DNA of 64,000 nt from NCBI GenBank assembly GCA_013146195.2, contig CM028377.1:166511824-166575823 (forward strand), read 5' to 3'. This stretch comes from Codonopsis lanceolata (Eukaryota > Streptophyta > Magnoliopsida > Asterales > Campanulaceae). Shown here piece after piece: positions 1 to 11,779 of this stretch; position 1 is the stretch's first letter, and each line of letters begins with the position of its first letter. The notes beneath the pieces are model-generated. The model made no database searches. It worked only from the letters and a program-made list of their open reading frames with translations, and had not been told where the DNA came from. A program made the translations under genes and the position numbers.

Positions 1-1970
1 ATAGATGTGCTACTGAAGCAATACACATATATAACTGCACCAGAAATCCAGAAGAACATTGTAGATATGTTGTTGTCGCGATACACATAATATAATGTCT
101 GAATCTGATAGTATCCAGAACTGAAAACCAAATCCATATTTGAACCCAATAGTATCCAGGAAACACCGACCTTGGGACTTAACCAGGAGTCTCATTACCC
201 CGAGTTTTACCCAAGAGTCGTAGTTGCGTTGCTGTTGTAGTACACATGTTGAAATCATGTCTGAACCCAATAGTATCCAGAACCAATGACCTTGGGACTT
301 AACCAGGAATCTCATTACTCCGAGTTTTACCCAAGAGTCTAGCGTTCTGTTTGACATACGAATTGCTCTGACAAGTCTACATCCTTGTCACGACCAATAA
401 CAAGGGAGAGACTCATGCAACGACCCGTAGCGATCACGAGATTTAACTCTCGTAAAGACTATTGCCGTCTCATTGTCGATACAACCACATATGCCAGCTA
501 GACTCAGTGCGATGTACAAGTAGTAGTTTACTTGTAATAAAACATAACCATCGAGTCCCAAGTACGGGGGCTCGACGCACATACAAGCATGCATGCTTAT
601 TTGCTTGAATTAAAACACGTAAGCATCTATTTGCTTAAAATACACATGGAAGCATCTATTTCCTTAAACACAGTTAACACCTATATGATATTTCATATAA
701 AATGTGAAACGAAAAATATTCTTCAATATCGTAGGAACCCAATACAACACTCTTAATATTTTATTGTGTCTAAATCGACTCTGTTAAGTCATTTATTTAT
801 TATTTATAAATTTCGGGCATCACTACGATTTGCAGGATTCAACCCAACACAATCTCACCGATAATTAATTCGGCCCCAAATAATAATCTCAAACATTTAA
901 ATACACATATCAGTTCAAATATTCACTAATTAATAACAAGAGTATTTTTAATTTAAATTAAAAACAATTCACGTGGGGGTATCCCACAATTCATGTATGT
1001 CAACCCTACATACAAAGGGAATGGGATAGTAACTTACCTCCTCCGAAAAATATCGATAAAAACACATAATATCCGGGTACAAATATAGCCCTTGACACAC
1101 GTACAACATCCCTGCAGAGTCGAAATTAAAAACAGATAATTTTCCGTTAACAAATCGAGCGAAGAAAATCACAACTCGAAAATATATGACGTTGGCGGAT
1201 AGAGGAGAGAAATGAGAGAAGGAACGGAAATGAGTCATAAGACTCATCTCACAATCATCAACTAAGGAAATGATGGCTGACCCACCAACCGCCCAAGTTA
1301 AACAAAGAAAATAAAAGGAACTTCACTGTTGACTTGGAGACTTAGTCTCCAGCCGAAATCCAAGTGATTGATCACTTGGTGAAGTTTAAATTATCCAATA
1401 AATGGTTAGTATTTTTGAGGTATAAATTTTAATGGTGGTTCAAAAGTCAAACCAATTCAATCATCAATTAAATCCAATTAAATATTAACTAATCATTATT
1501 AATTAGTCAAGTTTAAAATAAAAATATATTTGAGCAATATAAAATAAAAACGTAACATACTATACACTTCGGGCCAGTCTAGCCGAAAATATATATTTTC
1601 TAGTTTTAACGTGTCATTAATATTTTAATGTTATAAATCATAAATAACATAACCAAAGTCCAATACGGACTTTAAACACGTCACACATTAAGCTCAACAT
1701 ATCTTGAGCTAAAATGGACTTTCATAAGGCAATTACCCAAGTCCACAACTAAAACACATAAATAATGCTAAACACATAAATAATACAATCGGACTCCAAA
1801 CGTGCTATTGCACAAGTCCAACCCACGATATAACCAAGTTCTCATTAGAACTCAAAACCCATGTCAAAATACTATTTGACTAACATGCTACCATTGCCAG
1901 TTTAACACTAATCAACTTGTGATTAACAGATAAATATCATAATAAATGCAAGGAAATTCTCGGGTGCTAC
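1..1970. other. Unclassified repeat-derived sequence, no gene
   Basis: AT-rich stretch with no convincing coding potential. It ends in GGGTGCTACA at about 1961-1970, which resembles the terminus of some plant gypsy LTRs (inference), and contains a short tandem duplication near its left end. Minus-strand open frames here are short and lack recognisable domains. Confidence 0.4.
140..338. repeat. Two-copy tandem repeat, period about 120 bp
   Basis: The block TGAACCCAATAGTATCCAG starts at 141 and again at about 261. CTTGGGACTTAACCAGGA recurs at 171 and 291, and GAGTTTTACCCAAGAGTC at 201 and 321, so the spacing is a constant 120 bp. Point differences between copies suggest an old duplication. A partial third match begins near 102. 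Confidence 0.8.
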
Positions 1971-2697
1971 AGTTATCCCACATTGGGAAAATATGAAAGG
2001 TTTGAAGGGTTTATATACAAAGGCTTCCTTGTGTTGGGTAAGCTTGTATAGAAAGAACTATCCCTCCCGCTCCCGCAGGGGGGTGCAAATCAAGGTCCGA
2101 TTTGGCTTGGACCGACATACTCATGTGCGTACATGAATGTCGAACCAAATTATGCTACCTAGACAAACCCACCTTTTGCTTATTTTTCTTTGAATTTTAA
2201 ATTCAAATTCATAACTCCAATGTTAAGAGCAGTTTAATTCTGTCTTAATGTATGGTTTAATTGAGACTTTAATTCTTTCTCTCTTATACACTTACATTGC
2301 ATTTCATATTGCGTATCTTTTCTTGACAACTCCATCGTTAAGAGAAGTTTAATTATGTCTTATTTAATTGAGACTTTAATTCTTTCTCTTATACACTTGC
2401 ATTGCATTTCATATTACGTATCTTTTCTTGGCCTCAAATTTGGTGATAGATTTCTGGCATTTGTTCAGTTCGCCGGACGTTCAGTGCATGGTCATCCGGT
2501 ACCACCATTGTATCCTGGGAGACGATCGTCCCATATAAGAACTCCACGCACTTACAGGGAGTGGGACGGATAACGTTTTAAGGAAACTCTGTGATACACA
2601 GGCATCGGTCACTGCTTCCTTCCACCAGCAGGCTTCAGTCCTTCCACCAGCAGACTTCATTCCTTCACCAGCAAACTTGGAACAAAGCCACCAGCAG
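1971..2697. other. Left part of an older repeat split by the 2698-8037 insertion
   Basis: No gene is visible. The segment starts with GTTATCCCACATTGGGAAAA, a phrase typical of plant copia LTR starts (inference). It contains a tandem duplication at 2213-2430 and ends in clustered CCACCAGCAGACTT motifs that resume at 8038 on the far side of the inserted element. It is therefore the left half of an older repeat, probably another LTR. Confidence 0.45.
2213..2430. repeat. Two-copy tandem duplication, about 115 bp
   Basis: AACTCCAATGTTAAGAG at 2213 recurs as AACTCCATCGTTAAGAG at 2328. Each copy is followed by the same TTTAATTGAGACTTTAAT and CATTGCATTTCATATT blocks. The second copy is about 12 bp shorter. 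Confidence 0.8.
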
Positions 2698-3739
2698 TGT
2701 AAGGGTAAAATAGGCATGACCTATTTTATCTTGTTTTCACCTTTCTTGGTCAAAGAAGGATTTTAAATTAGTCAATGTTTATTTAGGTGTTAGATTTTGT
2801 TTAGAATACTTTTGGTAGATTGGTTTTGATTTTTGATAGGAAAATCTTTCAAATCTTTCAAAAGATTTGATCTTTCAAATCTTTCAAAAGATTTAGGCAA
2901 CATATTTTTGGTAACTAGATTTATGTAAATAAATTAGTTATTTGATGTATCTTAGTCTTAATAGGAAACATAATCTTTCTTAATATTGTATTAATCTCTT
3001 TCCTAGTAGGAATTAGTTTCCTTGTACCGTGTTCCTACAGGTTGATGGCCTATAAATGCAGACGGGATTTTCATGAATTGGACACGCTGCTAGAGCTTAC
3101 AAAGAGAATCGATTTAGAGCCTTGCAGGCAGCAAGACCGAGAGAGTAAGAGCTGAGAGCATATAGAAGAAATTGTTCAGAACTGTTGTGTTTATAAGAGA
3201 TTCGCTTCCAGCTTTTCTTGTGTGCCGAGCTTGAGAGAGGAGATCAACACCCCATACACGAGACCATTCGCAGTGCACTTGAACACACCTAGCTGCTGCT
3301 GCCTTTGTTTAAAACTTCAGAACACGCCTTGTGTTTCTGAAGTTCGATTTGTGCTTCCTTCTTGTATGTTGTTTTGGAAGCTGTATTTGAGTCTTTTCTT
3401 CCCACGTTTGTTCTAGTAGTTTATGTGGGTTTTTAGGTTCTCCAAGATTCTATATCTTGTGAGAATTTTGTGTTAACCGTTAAGGTTCAAAAACAGTGTT
3501 GATTTTAATATATTGTGTTGCCTTGAGGCTTGATCTACAAGTGTGATACTTGTAGATTGTTTTTGTGTGATTTTACGTCTTCTATAATCGCTTGGTTCAA
3601 TATCGAAAACAAAACTTCCGCTGCTATTTTCTGTCATACACTTTCTGTTATCATTGTCACTGTCATTGTTGCAACATTCACTGCAACATTGGCAATAACA
3701 TTGTTCCATATTGAGAATCCGTGGCATCGCGTTCTTTCA
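2698..3739 (+). repeat. 5' LTR of the Sirevirus-like element
   Basis: 1042 bp, TG...CA bounded. A TATA-box candidate TATAAAT at 3051-3057 lies just upstream of the likely transcription start. The copy differs from the 3' LTR by substitutions and short indels (1042 versus 1050 bp). Its last 80 bp carry the repeated TGTTGCAACATT motif. Confidence 0.93.
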
Positions 3740-3741
3740 AT

Positions 3742-3753
3742 TGGTATCAGAGC
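3742..3753 (+). other. Primer binding site (initiator Met-tRNA type)
   Basis: TGGTATCAGAGC begins two bases after the 5' LTR. This is the standard plant copia primer binding site, complementary to the 3' end of initiator tRNA-Met. Confidence 0.92.
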
Positions 3754-3793
3754 CTCCTCTTGATATCACTAAGAGTCGATTCTGTTTAAAAAC

Positions 3794-4605
3794 GTGATGA
3801 ATTCTCAGTATGAGAACGTGGTTCGTCCTCCTACTCTCACAAATGCTAATTATTCTATATGGAAAGTCAAGATGCGCATCTTCATCAAATCCATTGATGA
3901 AAGAGCGTGGCTTGCTGTTTTAAATGGTTGGAGTCCTCCCAAAACTGTAGATTCGGATGGTGATGTCAAGATCACCAAAGAATCTGAGTGGACCAATGAT
4001 GATAGGAACACTGCTTCTTTCAACTCGAAAGCCTTGTCTGCTATTTATAAGGCCTTAGATGCAAATACTTTTAGGGTAATAGCAAATTATGAATCTGCCA
4101 AAGATGTGTGGGAGGCCCTTCAAACCTTATGTGAAGGACCTGCCAGTGTTTGTTCTTCTAAACTAAGAATGCTCACCACTCAGTTTGCCTTGAATGCTGT
4201 TTGTGATTCTGATTCTGAAAATGCAGATGTTTCAGCCAATGTGTCACCCGATGTTGCAACATCAGGAGCAACATTGGGAGAGACATTGAGCGTAAAACAG
4301 AACAATTTCTTCGCTTTAATTCCACAATTGCAGAGGATGATGGTGACACAGATTCAGACCTGCTAGAAGGTTACAAAGAGCTGTACAAAGATTGGGAAAA
4401 GAGAGCTCATCAAGTTATAGTGCTTGGAAAGGCAAACGAACTGCTGAAAAAGGCTAATGAAGAACAAAAAGAATGCATAGTGAGGCTAGAGAGTGTCCTA
4501 AGTAGAAAGGATGTGGAGATTGAGAAGTTGAAGGAGCAGCTTACTCAAGCAAAAGAAACCATGACCAAGTGGAATTCTAGCAAACAAAAGGTTGATGATC
4601 TCTAA
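3794..4605 (+). pseudogene. Copia gag, frameshifted
   Basis: The first frame (3794-4366) reads as a Sirevirus/copia capsid. It has an N-terminal block with ANYSIWKVKM, then EWTNDDRN, and a KDVWEALQTLCEG block near residues 105-115, typical of the UBN2/gag family. A frameshift near 4330 moves the rest of the protein to another frame, where 4420-4605 encodes a lysine- and glutamate-rich segment predicted to be a coiled coil. The start at 3794 follows the primer site by about 40 bp, as expected. Without correction the product stops after 190 residues. Confidence 0.85.
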
Positions 4606-4651
4606 TTCGTAATACTTCTAGATCGGTATTGGTTTTGTCCCTAAGGTATTT

Positions 4652-4972
4652 GTGAAAGAGGGAGAAGGAACATCCGGAACCAAATGCACCAATGAAAGTT
4701 TTCCTGAAACTGTTTTCTGTGAAAAACCGAGAGTAAGAAAGAAAAATTATGTTTGTCACTTCTGCCATAAGCCTGGTCACATACAACCCTTTTGTTTTCT
4801 GAAAAAGGCCATGTATGAGAATGAAATGAGGCAAGATTTCTTTGAAAAAGCTCATTGGCGTAACCGGTATGCCCAATGCGCGACCAATGTTGCAACATTG
4901 GCAGACACATTGGAAGCCTCATTCAAAGACAAATCAGAAATTTTTCAAAAATCTCCAACCCAAAGTTTTTAA
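4652..4972 (+). pseudogene. Gag zinc-knuckle segment
   Basis: Out-of-frame continuation of gag. It contains CHFCHKPGHIQPFC, a CX2CX4HX4C zinc knuckle that in retroelement Gag binds RNA. It is followed by a basic region and a segment encoding ATNVATLADTLE, which overlaps a perfect 18-bp DNA palindrome at 4884-4901. No ATG is needed, since this belongs to the upstream reading frame. Confidence 0.8.
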
Positions 4973-5432
4973 ACAGATGTGGGTTCCTAAGGGTAGTAAT
5001 GACAAAGGCAAGTCCAAATATTGTGAACCTTTTGATATATGTCCCGGTTCTAAGCGCCCTATGATGAACCTCCTCCAAAATCTTCGTAACCAAAGATTCG
5101 AAACTAGTAAGTCTGCACATGATCAGGCTGAACTTGCATATTCTCGAAAGTTCAGCCAATGTGATTCACAATGTTTCACCCAATGTTGCAACAATGGGAG
5201 CAACATTGACGTAAACTTGGCGATTCGAAACAGGTCCCGAACTTTCGAATCAGGTCCTGTACATTCAGAAAATCAGTCAAATTTGAATGGTTGCAGCCAT
5301 GATATTCCTAGCCGTATTCAGAAAAACCATCCAATCTCTCAAGTGATAGGTGATATTCATGATGGGATATACACAAGGAGAAGAAGTAAGGTTGAATCTC
5401 AAAAATTTGCATGTTTATCAAAATATTTTTGA
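4842..5432 (+). pseudogene. Gag tail fused by deletion to the pol linker
   Basis: After the zinc-knuckle region this frame passes into a stretch ending with SRIQKNHPISQVIGDIHDG and TRRR, the phrase that in Sirevirus polyproteins lies between integrase and reverse transcriptase. Protease and integrase have therefore been deleted between gag and this linker. The frame stops at 5432 with no RT following. Confidence 0.7.
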
Positions 5433-6975
5433 GAGAAGCCTTAAATCTTTTATGGTTGCTTCAAATGATCAAAGATTATGTGTTCACATTGATGTGTTAA
5501 CTTTGTTTTTTTGATATAACCTATGCATTTTTCTTAGCACAAAAATCCAGTTCATTATTCTCGAACTAATCACATTAATATAAGACACCATTTTTTTTAG
5601 AGACTTGGTTGATTATGTAAATTGTTTGCATTGAAACATGTTGGGACCGAAAATCATCTTGCGATATAATTGTCCAAGTGTCTTGTTTTTAGAGATTTTT
5701 CAATCTTTGGAAATCTCTTGTGTTTTGTGTGTCATATGATTTTTCACTTAGTTAATTATAAAAAATAAAAAAAAGGCATGATTGCATTTTGTCTTTAGAG
5801 AGCACTCTAGATCAATTGACTCACATGTATGTGTCTCTTGTGGTTGCTTGGGAATTTCATTCAAAATCTGTTGTGATTTTTTTTGTTATGATTCTCTCTC
5901 TCTCCCAGTTCTTGAGTATGTTTAAAGTCCACAAAGGAAAGAGCTACCTTTTGAAATTTTTGGGATGCTGCAATTTGTCAAGGTACTATGGAACTTAGGT
6001 TCTCATGGGTTGATCTTGAGTAAATTGACTCCCCTTAATTGAAAAAGTGTGAAAGCTACCTAACGGAAAAGAGCTACCTATGAACAAGGTTGTGGCACCT
6101 TTCTTTTGGGACTATGAATCCTCGGATTTCATGGGTTGATCAAATGCAAAAATGCTTCCCTTGGTAAATAGAGTGAAAGGTTCCAAGTGGCATGTTTTTA
6201 TAGCTTGAAATAAAGTAGAGCTATATTTCTAGGGAAATAAAGTACCTATGGATTTTTGTTGTGAAAATTTTATGATCTTGGGAGAGAAATTTGGTTGAGA
6301 AAATAAAAAATAAAAAAAAAACAAAATTGAAAATAAAATCACAATTTTGGCGAATGCATCTCCTAATGCAGCAACATTAGGAACTACATCTTTTGATCTA
6401 GTCTTTATCACTTGTGTGTGATTGCATTTTTTTTTATTTCTTTTGCCTAGCTTTTAGTCATCATGTTTTTAGGGATAAAATTTTAGGACATGCATTGTTG
6501 GCAATGATATCGCCTTGGTGAAATTTTTCCTCCTAAACTCAAGCAAATCAATTTCCAAAAATCTCCATGTTGAAAATATTTAGTGGTTGTCTAATTTTTG
6601 TGTGAAACTAAGAGGTTTTGAATTTGGATATGAGGTGCTCAGTTTTTGCTAGGGTGTTATCAAATCTTGGTGAACACTTTATTGTGTTTTTTCAAAATCT
6701 TTGATGTTTGAGAATTCCTAAAAGATGTTTTATCTCTCTTCCTTTTCCGGTCAAATAGGGGGAGAGAAATCAAGTGTTTCTTGTGATGGTGATATTTTCT
6801 GAATTGTGCTTAGTAATGGTTTCTGATTTTATCTGAATTGTGCTTAGTAATGGTTTCTGATTTTACCCCTTGCACAAATTCAGGGGGAGATGAGTTTTTC
6901 TAATCAATGCAAAGTTAGATGGTTTGATTGGTGATGAATAAACACTTGTCTTTTGATTTGACCGTAAAGGTTCAA
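5433..6975 (+). other. Non-coding 3' interior of the Sirevirus-like element
   Basis: About 1.5 kb without domains. It contains a short tandem duplication (TGAATTGTGCTTAGTAATGG at about 6794 and 6835) and one more copy of the recurring palindromic motif (6362-6381). In Sireviruses the region between pol and the 3' LTR is often long and non-coding. Confidence 0.6.
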
Positions 6976-6987
6976 CAAAGGGGAGAT
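6976..6987 (+). other. Polypurine tract
   Basis: AAAGGGGAGAT lies immediately 5' of the 3' LTR start at 6988, the position of the plus-strand priming tract. Confidence 0.8.
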
Positions 6988-8037
6988 TGTAAGGGTAAAA
7001 TAGGCATGACCTATTTTATCTTGTTTTCACCTTTCTTGGTCAAAGAAGGATTTTAAATTAGTCAATGTTTATTTAGGTGTTAGATTTTGTTTAGAATACT
7101 TTTGGTAGATTGGTTTTGATTTTTGATAGGAAAATCTTTCAAATCTTTCAAAAGATTTGATCTTTCAAATCTTTCAAAAGATTTAGGCAACATATTTTTG
7201 GTAACTAGATTTATGTAAATAAATTAGTTATTTGATGTATCTTAGTCTTAATAGGAAACATAATCTTTCTTAATATTGTATTAATCTCTTTCCTAGTAGG
7301 AATTAGTTTCCTTGTACCGTGTTCCTACTGTGTTGATGGCCTATAAATGCGGACGGGATTTTCATGAATTGGACACGCTGCTAGAGCTTACAAAGAGAAT
7401 CGATTTAGAGCCTTGCAGGCAGCAAGACCGAGAGAGTAAGAGCTGAGAGCATATAGAAGAAATTGTTCAGAACTGTTGTGTTTATAAGAGAGATTCGTTC
7501 CAGTTTTCTTGTGTGCCGAGCTTGAGAGAGGAGATCAACACCCCATACACAGAGACCATTCTGCAGGCAGACTTGAACACACATGCTGCTGCTGCTGCTG
7601 TTTAAAACTTCAGAACACAGCCTTGTGTTTCCTCGAAGTTCGATTTGTGCTTCCTTCTTGTATGTTGTTTTGGAAGCTGTATTCGAGTCTTTTCTTCCCA
7701 CGTTTGTTCTAGTAGTTTATGTGGGTTTTTAGGTTCTCCAAGATTCTATATCTTGTGAGAATTTTGTGTTAACCGTTAAGGTTCAAAAACAGTGTTGATT
7801 TTAATATATTGTGTTGCCTTGAGGCTTGATCTACAAGTTTGATACTTGTAGATTGTTTTTGTGTGATTTTCTGTCTTCTATAATCTGCTTGGTTCAATAT
7901 CTGAAAACAAAACTTCCGCTGCTATTTTCTGTCATACACTTTCTGTTATCATTGTCACTGTCATTGTTGCAACATTCACTGCAACATTGGCAATAACATT
8001 GTTCCATATTGAGAATCCGTGGCATCGCGTTCTTTCA
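6988..8037 (+). repeat. 3' LTR of the Sirevirus-like element
   Basis: 1050 bp, near identical to 2698-3739. The TATA candidate is at 7342-7348. It ends TTCTTTCA followed by the target duplication AGCAG. Confidence 0.93.
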
Positions 8038-8265
8038 AGCAGACTTCGTAACAAGTCACCAGCAGACTTGGAACAAAGCAACCAGCAGACTTCACAAGTC
8101 TTCGTGACCAGCAGACTTTAGACGAAGTACTAGTAGTAGTTCTGATCAATAGCAACGGTTTTGATTTCTATTTTTTATTATTCTGTTTCACTTTCTATAA
8201 GATTGTAATAGGGATATTCCCAACGGATTATGCACTCAACCCAAACAAAATAATCAGTCAATCTT
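8038..8265. other. Right part of the older repeat split by 2698-8037
   Basis: Resumes the CCAGCAGACTT motif series of 2590-2697 directly after the target duplication, which supports one older repeat interrupted at AGCAG. It ends in ATCTT at 8261-8265, the possible target duplication of the next element. Confidence 0.5.
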
Positions 8266-8459
8266 TGTTGGAATATGCTCATTGATGAATAGTTTATCAC
8301 TTTGCATATTCTGAATATTTTGATTTGTTTGTTCTCATTACCGTGTGTCATAACAAGTGACTAAAATGATTATTCATTTTGGGCATATTATTTCTATGTC
8401 TTGATAAATGCTTCAGTGCTTTGTCATTTTGTAATGGTTCCAATTAAATAAGAGTAGAT

Positions 8460-10504
8460 TGTTGGAATATGCTCATTGATGAATAAGTTATCACTTTGCA
8501 TATTCTGAATATTTTGATTTGCTTGTTCCCATTACCGTGTGTCATAACAAGTGGCTAAAAGGTCTGAGTACCGGTTAGTGTGGCAGCTTGTTTGACAACA
8601 CATAGATCTTAGGTTAGGTTGTCCTAATCTAGACCTACCTTCTTGATGATGATTACCAGACTAGCAATTCATATGCACTAGCACCAGCAAACTTGTTGTA
8701 GCGTCAAAGGTCTTTGAAAGACTCGTCACCAGCAAACTTGTCATGTGCACCAAAGAATACTTTGAAGACTCGTCACCACTAGACTTGTTGTAGCGTTAAA
8801 GGTCTTCAAAGGACTCGTCACCAGCAGACTTTTCATGTGCACCAAAGAATACTTTGAAGACTCGTCACCAGCAAACATGCTACGATTTGATTGTTTATAC
8901 CAGCAATCATCTCTTGTAGAAGACTTACTCCCCTGGACTTAACATCTCACCAGCAGACTTGGTTCTACACGTGCTACAAAGAGACGAGACTGTAGTAGAT
9001 CAAGACAAGACAAAAATGTCCAAGCCTCAAAAGTCATTCAAATCTTTGTGAAACCTAACATCTCTGGTTCTGCAAGACTCTCTCTCTCACTCACGTGGTT
9101 TGGAAAAGTCAAAAGAATCTACTTTATTTGACAGACCACCTGACATTGCATCAATGAATCAGACCTATCCTTCAGAGACTTATCATACAGCCTGACAGGG
9201 TAACAGTTTGGAGATCTAAAGAACAAAGTCTTTTATCCAATAGCTAAAGATCTATCGAACTACATCTTTATCCATCAGTCCTCAAAGACAAATCACTCAA
9301 CGAATTAAGAAATCTATCAACAGATCTCAACGATCAAAAACTCCCCGGTCTATAAAAGAAATCCTTCCTTCTCTTCAAGACAAGTGAGATCGACGAACGA
9401 ATTAATCGTGAATCAAAGACACCTGCAACAAGAACCTCTTCGTCAAAAACTGTGAGATCTACAAAGAGATCGTCTTCACCAATGCATCTCAGATCTCCAT
9501 AGAAGATTGCAATGAGAAAACCCAGACCTTAGCAAAACACTCTCTGTGGATTGCTAAGAAGAAAAGTATTGGAGAAGAAGAAGAGATCAGAAATATCTAT
9601 AAACAGAGATCGACATCTTGATCAAGAACTCAATTCTTGATTTGAGTTCTTCATTCTTTTTCGAAGAACTCGGCCTCTAGCAGAGCTTCAGGACTTTATT
9701 CCTAAAGTTAGAGGTCATGCTCTTGGATCGATTTGAAGATAGATTTTCAGATGTTGCCCAAGGAAAATGAAGAGCTGTCTGTATACATTGCATTCATATC
9801 TTCAGATTTGTACTCCATTACAAAGGCTGTTGATTGTGCGATAATTGATCATCATAGAAGGTCGAGTGCTCTGCACTCATCCGTTCAGATAATTTTTATC
9901 TGAACGACCTTGAAAATTGTCTTCTCATATCTGTTTCTCGTTGTCATCTCATATTGCTTTCCTTTCTTAAAAATTTGTCTATGAATGATTAAGTAAAGAT
10001 TAAGATTAAGAACGACGAGGACATAAAAAAATCATAGAGAATTTAGGTTGATGTATTATGTAATTTATCTTTGAATAGATTCAGAAGTTCTTTTAAATGA
10101 TTCACCTCTCTATGAGCTTTCAGAAATTGACTTATTCTTTGAAAAGCAATTCTCTAATGATTTCCTAAATCTGCATTTAGAAGAAAGATTAAGTGTGTTG
10201 TTGTTCTGAACATATATTCGTGTACAACCACTTAAGACTTCTCTGAATCTAAGCCTTACAATTTCCGTTGTTTAAACTCTTTCAAACAGGCTTTTAATTC
10301 ACTGACAGTTCATCAGCAGAGTTCATTACTCGGCTAAGAGCAAGTCTGTTGTTTCGTGTTACCAGCAGACATGCTCACCGTATTAACTGCCTATGCCGTT
10401 AAAACCTACACTTTGAACACAAGAAAAAAAAATTTAACTGGCATCATAGGCTATTCACCCCCCCCTCCCCCTCTAGCCTATTTGAGTTTCATCGTGGACC
10501 AACA
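8460..10504 (+). repeat. 3' LTR, about 2.05 kb
   Basis: Starts TGTTGGAATATGC and ends GGACCAACA. It is homologous in reverse to 42255-44314. Near the end it has a C-rich tract inside a short inverted repeat (ATAGGCTATTC ... TAGCCTAT). Minor open frames inside have no support as genes. Confidence 0.85.
8683..8880. repeat. Tandem repeat inside the LTR, period about 92 bp
   Basis: ACTTGTTGTAGCG occurs at 8691 and 8783, interleaved with CATGTGCACCAAAGAATACT at about 8738 and 8835. Each unit is separated by ACTCGTCACCAGCA. Confidence 0.75.
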
Positions 10505-11779
10505 ATCTCAATTTTCAAGTTTCAACCATGCTATCACACTTTATACATTAACATGAGCAACAAGGACATTTTCAAGTTTCAACCATGCTATCACACTTTA
10601 TCCATTGACATAAACACATGCATCAACAACAACATTAGCACCATATTAAGCTTGAATGTGAATTCTAGGTTAGCCAAGTATGCTCTAATAAACTCTAGCC
10701 AACCTCCTTCAATGTGTTAGAAAAAATACAAGGAAATATCTATATAATTACAGAATAAATAAATAATTAAATTGTTACCACTTTGAAGTTTGACTGGAGC
10801 AAGACTTGCTTTGAAGTTTTGAAATATTTATATGATTTCGATGTTCTCACTGAGTAGAACAAATTTTCACAATTACCCTTATCATTATACAAAGGACTTA
10901 TAAAGAAATCCGTGCCACAAAATTGCACAGTTTCCTTCACAAAACACAAATTTTCCAATAATCCTTCACATGAAAGAAATTGACAAATTCGGTGATAAAG
11001 TTCAATGGTTGAAACCTACATATGATAAGTATCTGTTACCCTTTCAATTTTCTCTCGAAAAAACATATTTACTTTACTCAATGTTGTCTTTTGAACTGTT
11101 GTGCCTTTTGTGTAAATGATCACATGTCTTTTGTGTAAATGATCATATATTTCTCACAAGAATCTTCCTAACACAATTCAATTCTCACAGTTATGTTCGT
11201 TGCCTTAAACATACGCCTGGTTCTATGAGAGTCTAAGAATTGAGTCTCACACAATTCTCCTTAAAACAGTCTCGCTTCTCTCACACATGGATAATTTTTA
11301 GTTAAAAATCATTAAAAGTCATGATTATCCTCTTAGACACGAGCATCACTATTAGAAAGAGAGTAGTTTCTTGCTCTCTATACTCCAAAGGACATAAACC
11401 ATATCTCCATAGATTTTGCGTTTGAGAGTAGCTTTTGTTGGACAATATATCATGACAACATCTCCAGATAAAGAGTTCATTTTCCTTAGTGTCCACAGTC
11501 AAAAAAGTGGCACAAGAGATACATTTCACACTCAATTACAGAGGTCTTTAGACATAACATTGAAATTCTTTTTCCTATATTTCTTTTGTCCTTTTTGTAA
11601 ATTCAATTGTTCGTGTGACAACAAAGAATTTGCAGTAAAGGTAAGAAAAAACGATACAAATGATCAGAACAAAGAATTTGCAGGAAAGGCTCGAGCAGCC
11701 CATCTACCTCCAGCAATCTAGGCATTGGAATATTCATGTACATTGAACTCCTGGGTGTCTTCCGCGTCTTCAACATTTG
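10505..11779. other. Gene-free spacer downstream of the transporter gene
   Basis: AT-rich, with no supported gene. It contains a short tandem duplication: the 34-bp block starting ATTTTCAAGTTTCAACC at 10511 recurs at 10568. The right end should include the 3' UTR of the minus-strand transporter gene, but I could not identify a clear polyadenylation signal. Confidence 0.5.

Larger units (their letters stand above)
2698..8037 (+). mobile_element. Non-autonomous Sirevirus-like Ty1/copia LTR retrotransposon
   Basis: Complete element bounded by two near-identical LTRs (2698-3739 and 6988-8037) that start TGTAAGGG and end TTCTTTCA. A perfect 5-bp target duplication AGCAG lies at 2693-2697 and 8038-8042. 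A Met-tRNA-type primer binding site follows the 5' LTR and a purine-rich tract precedes the 3' LTR. The interior encodes a broken copia gag with a zinc knuckle and a short stretch from the integrase-RT linker. Protease, integrase and reverse transcriptase are missing, so mobility would need enzymes in trans. Gag and linker wording match the Sirevirus lineage (recall). The small LTR divergence implies a fairly recent insertion. Confidence 0.93.
8266..10504 (+). mobile_element. Internally deleted copia-type LTR element
   Basis: A large LTR (8460-10504) is preceded by about 90 bp of element 3' interior (to 8459), and before that by the first ~101 bp of the same LTR (8266-8366). The simplest reading is a 5' LTR whose remainder, plus nearly all the interior, was removed by one deletion ending near 8366-8371, where LTR and interior share a TAAAATGA-like microhomology. 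The flanks ATCTT (8261-8265) and ATCTC (10505-10509) are an imperfect 5-bp target duplication. A second copy of this family is on the minus strand at 42255-44551. Confidence 0.75.

Noticed and set aside
11416..11721. Plus-strand frame of 101 codons downstream of the transporter gene
   Set aside because: No recognisable domain, unusual composition, and it overlaps the likely 3' flank of the minus-strand gene.
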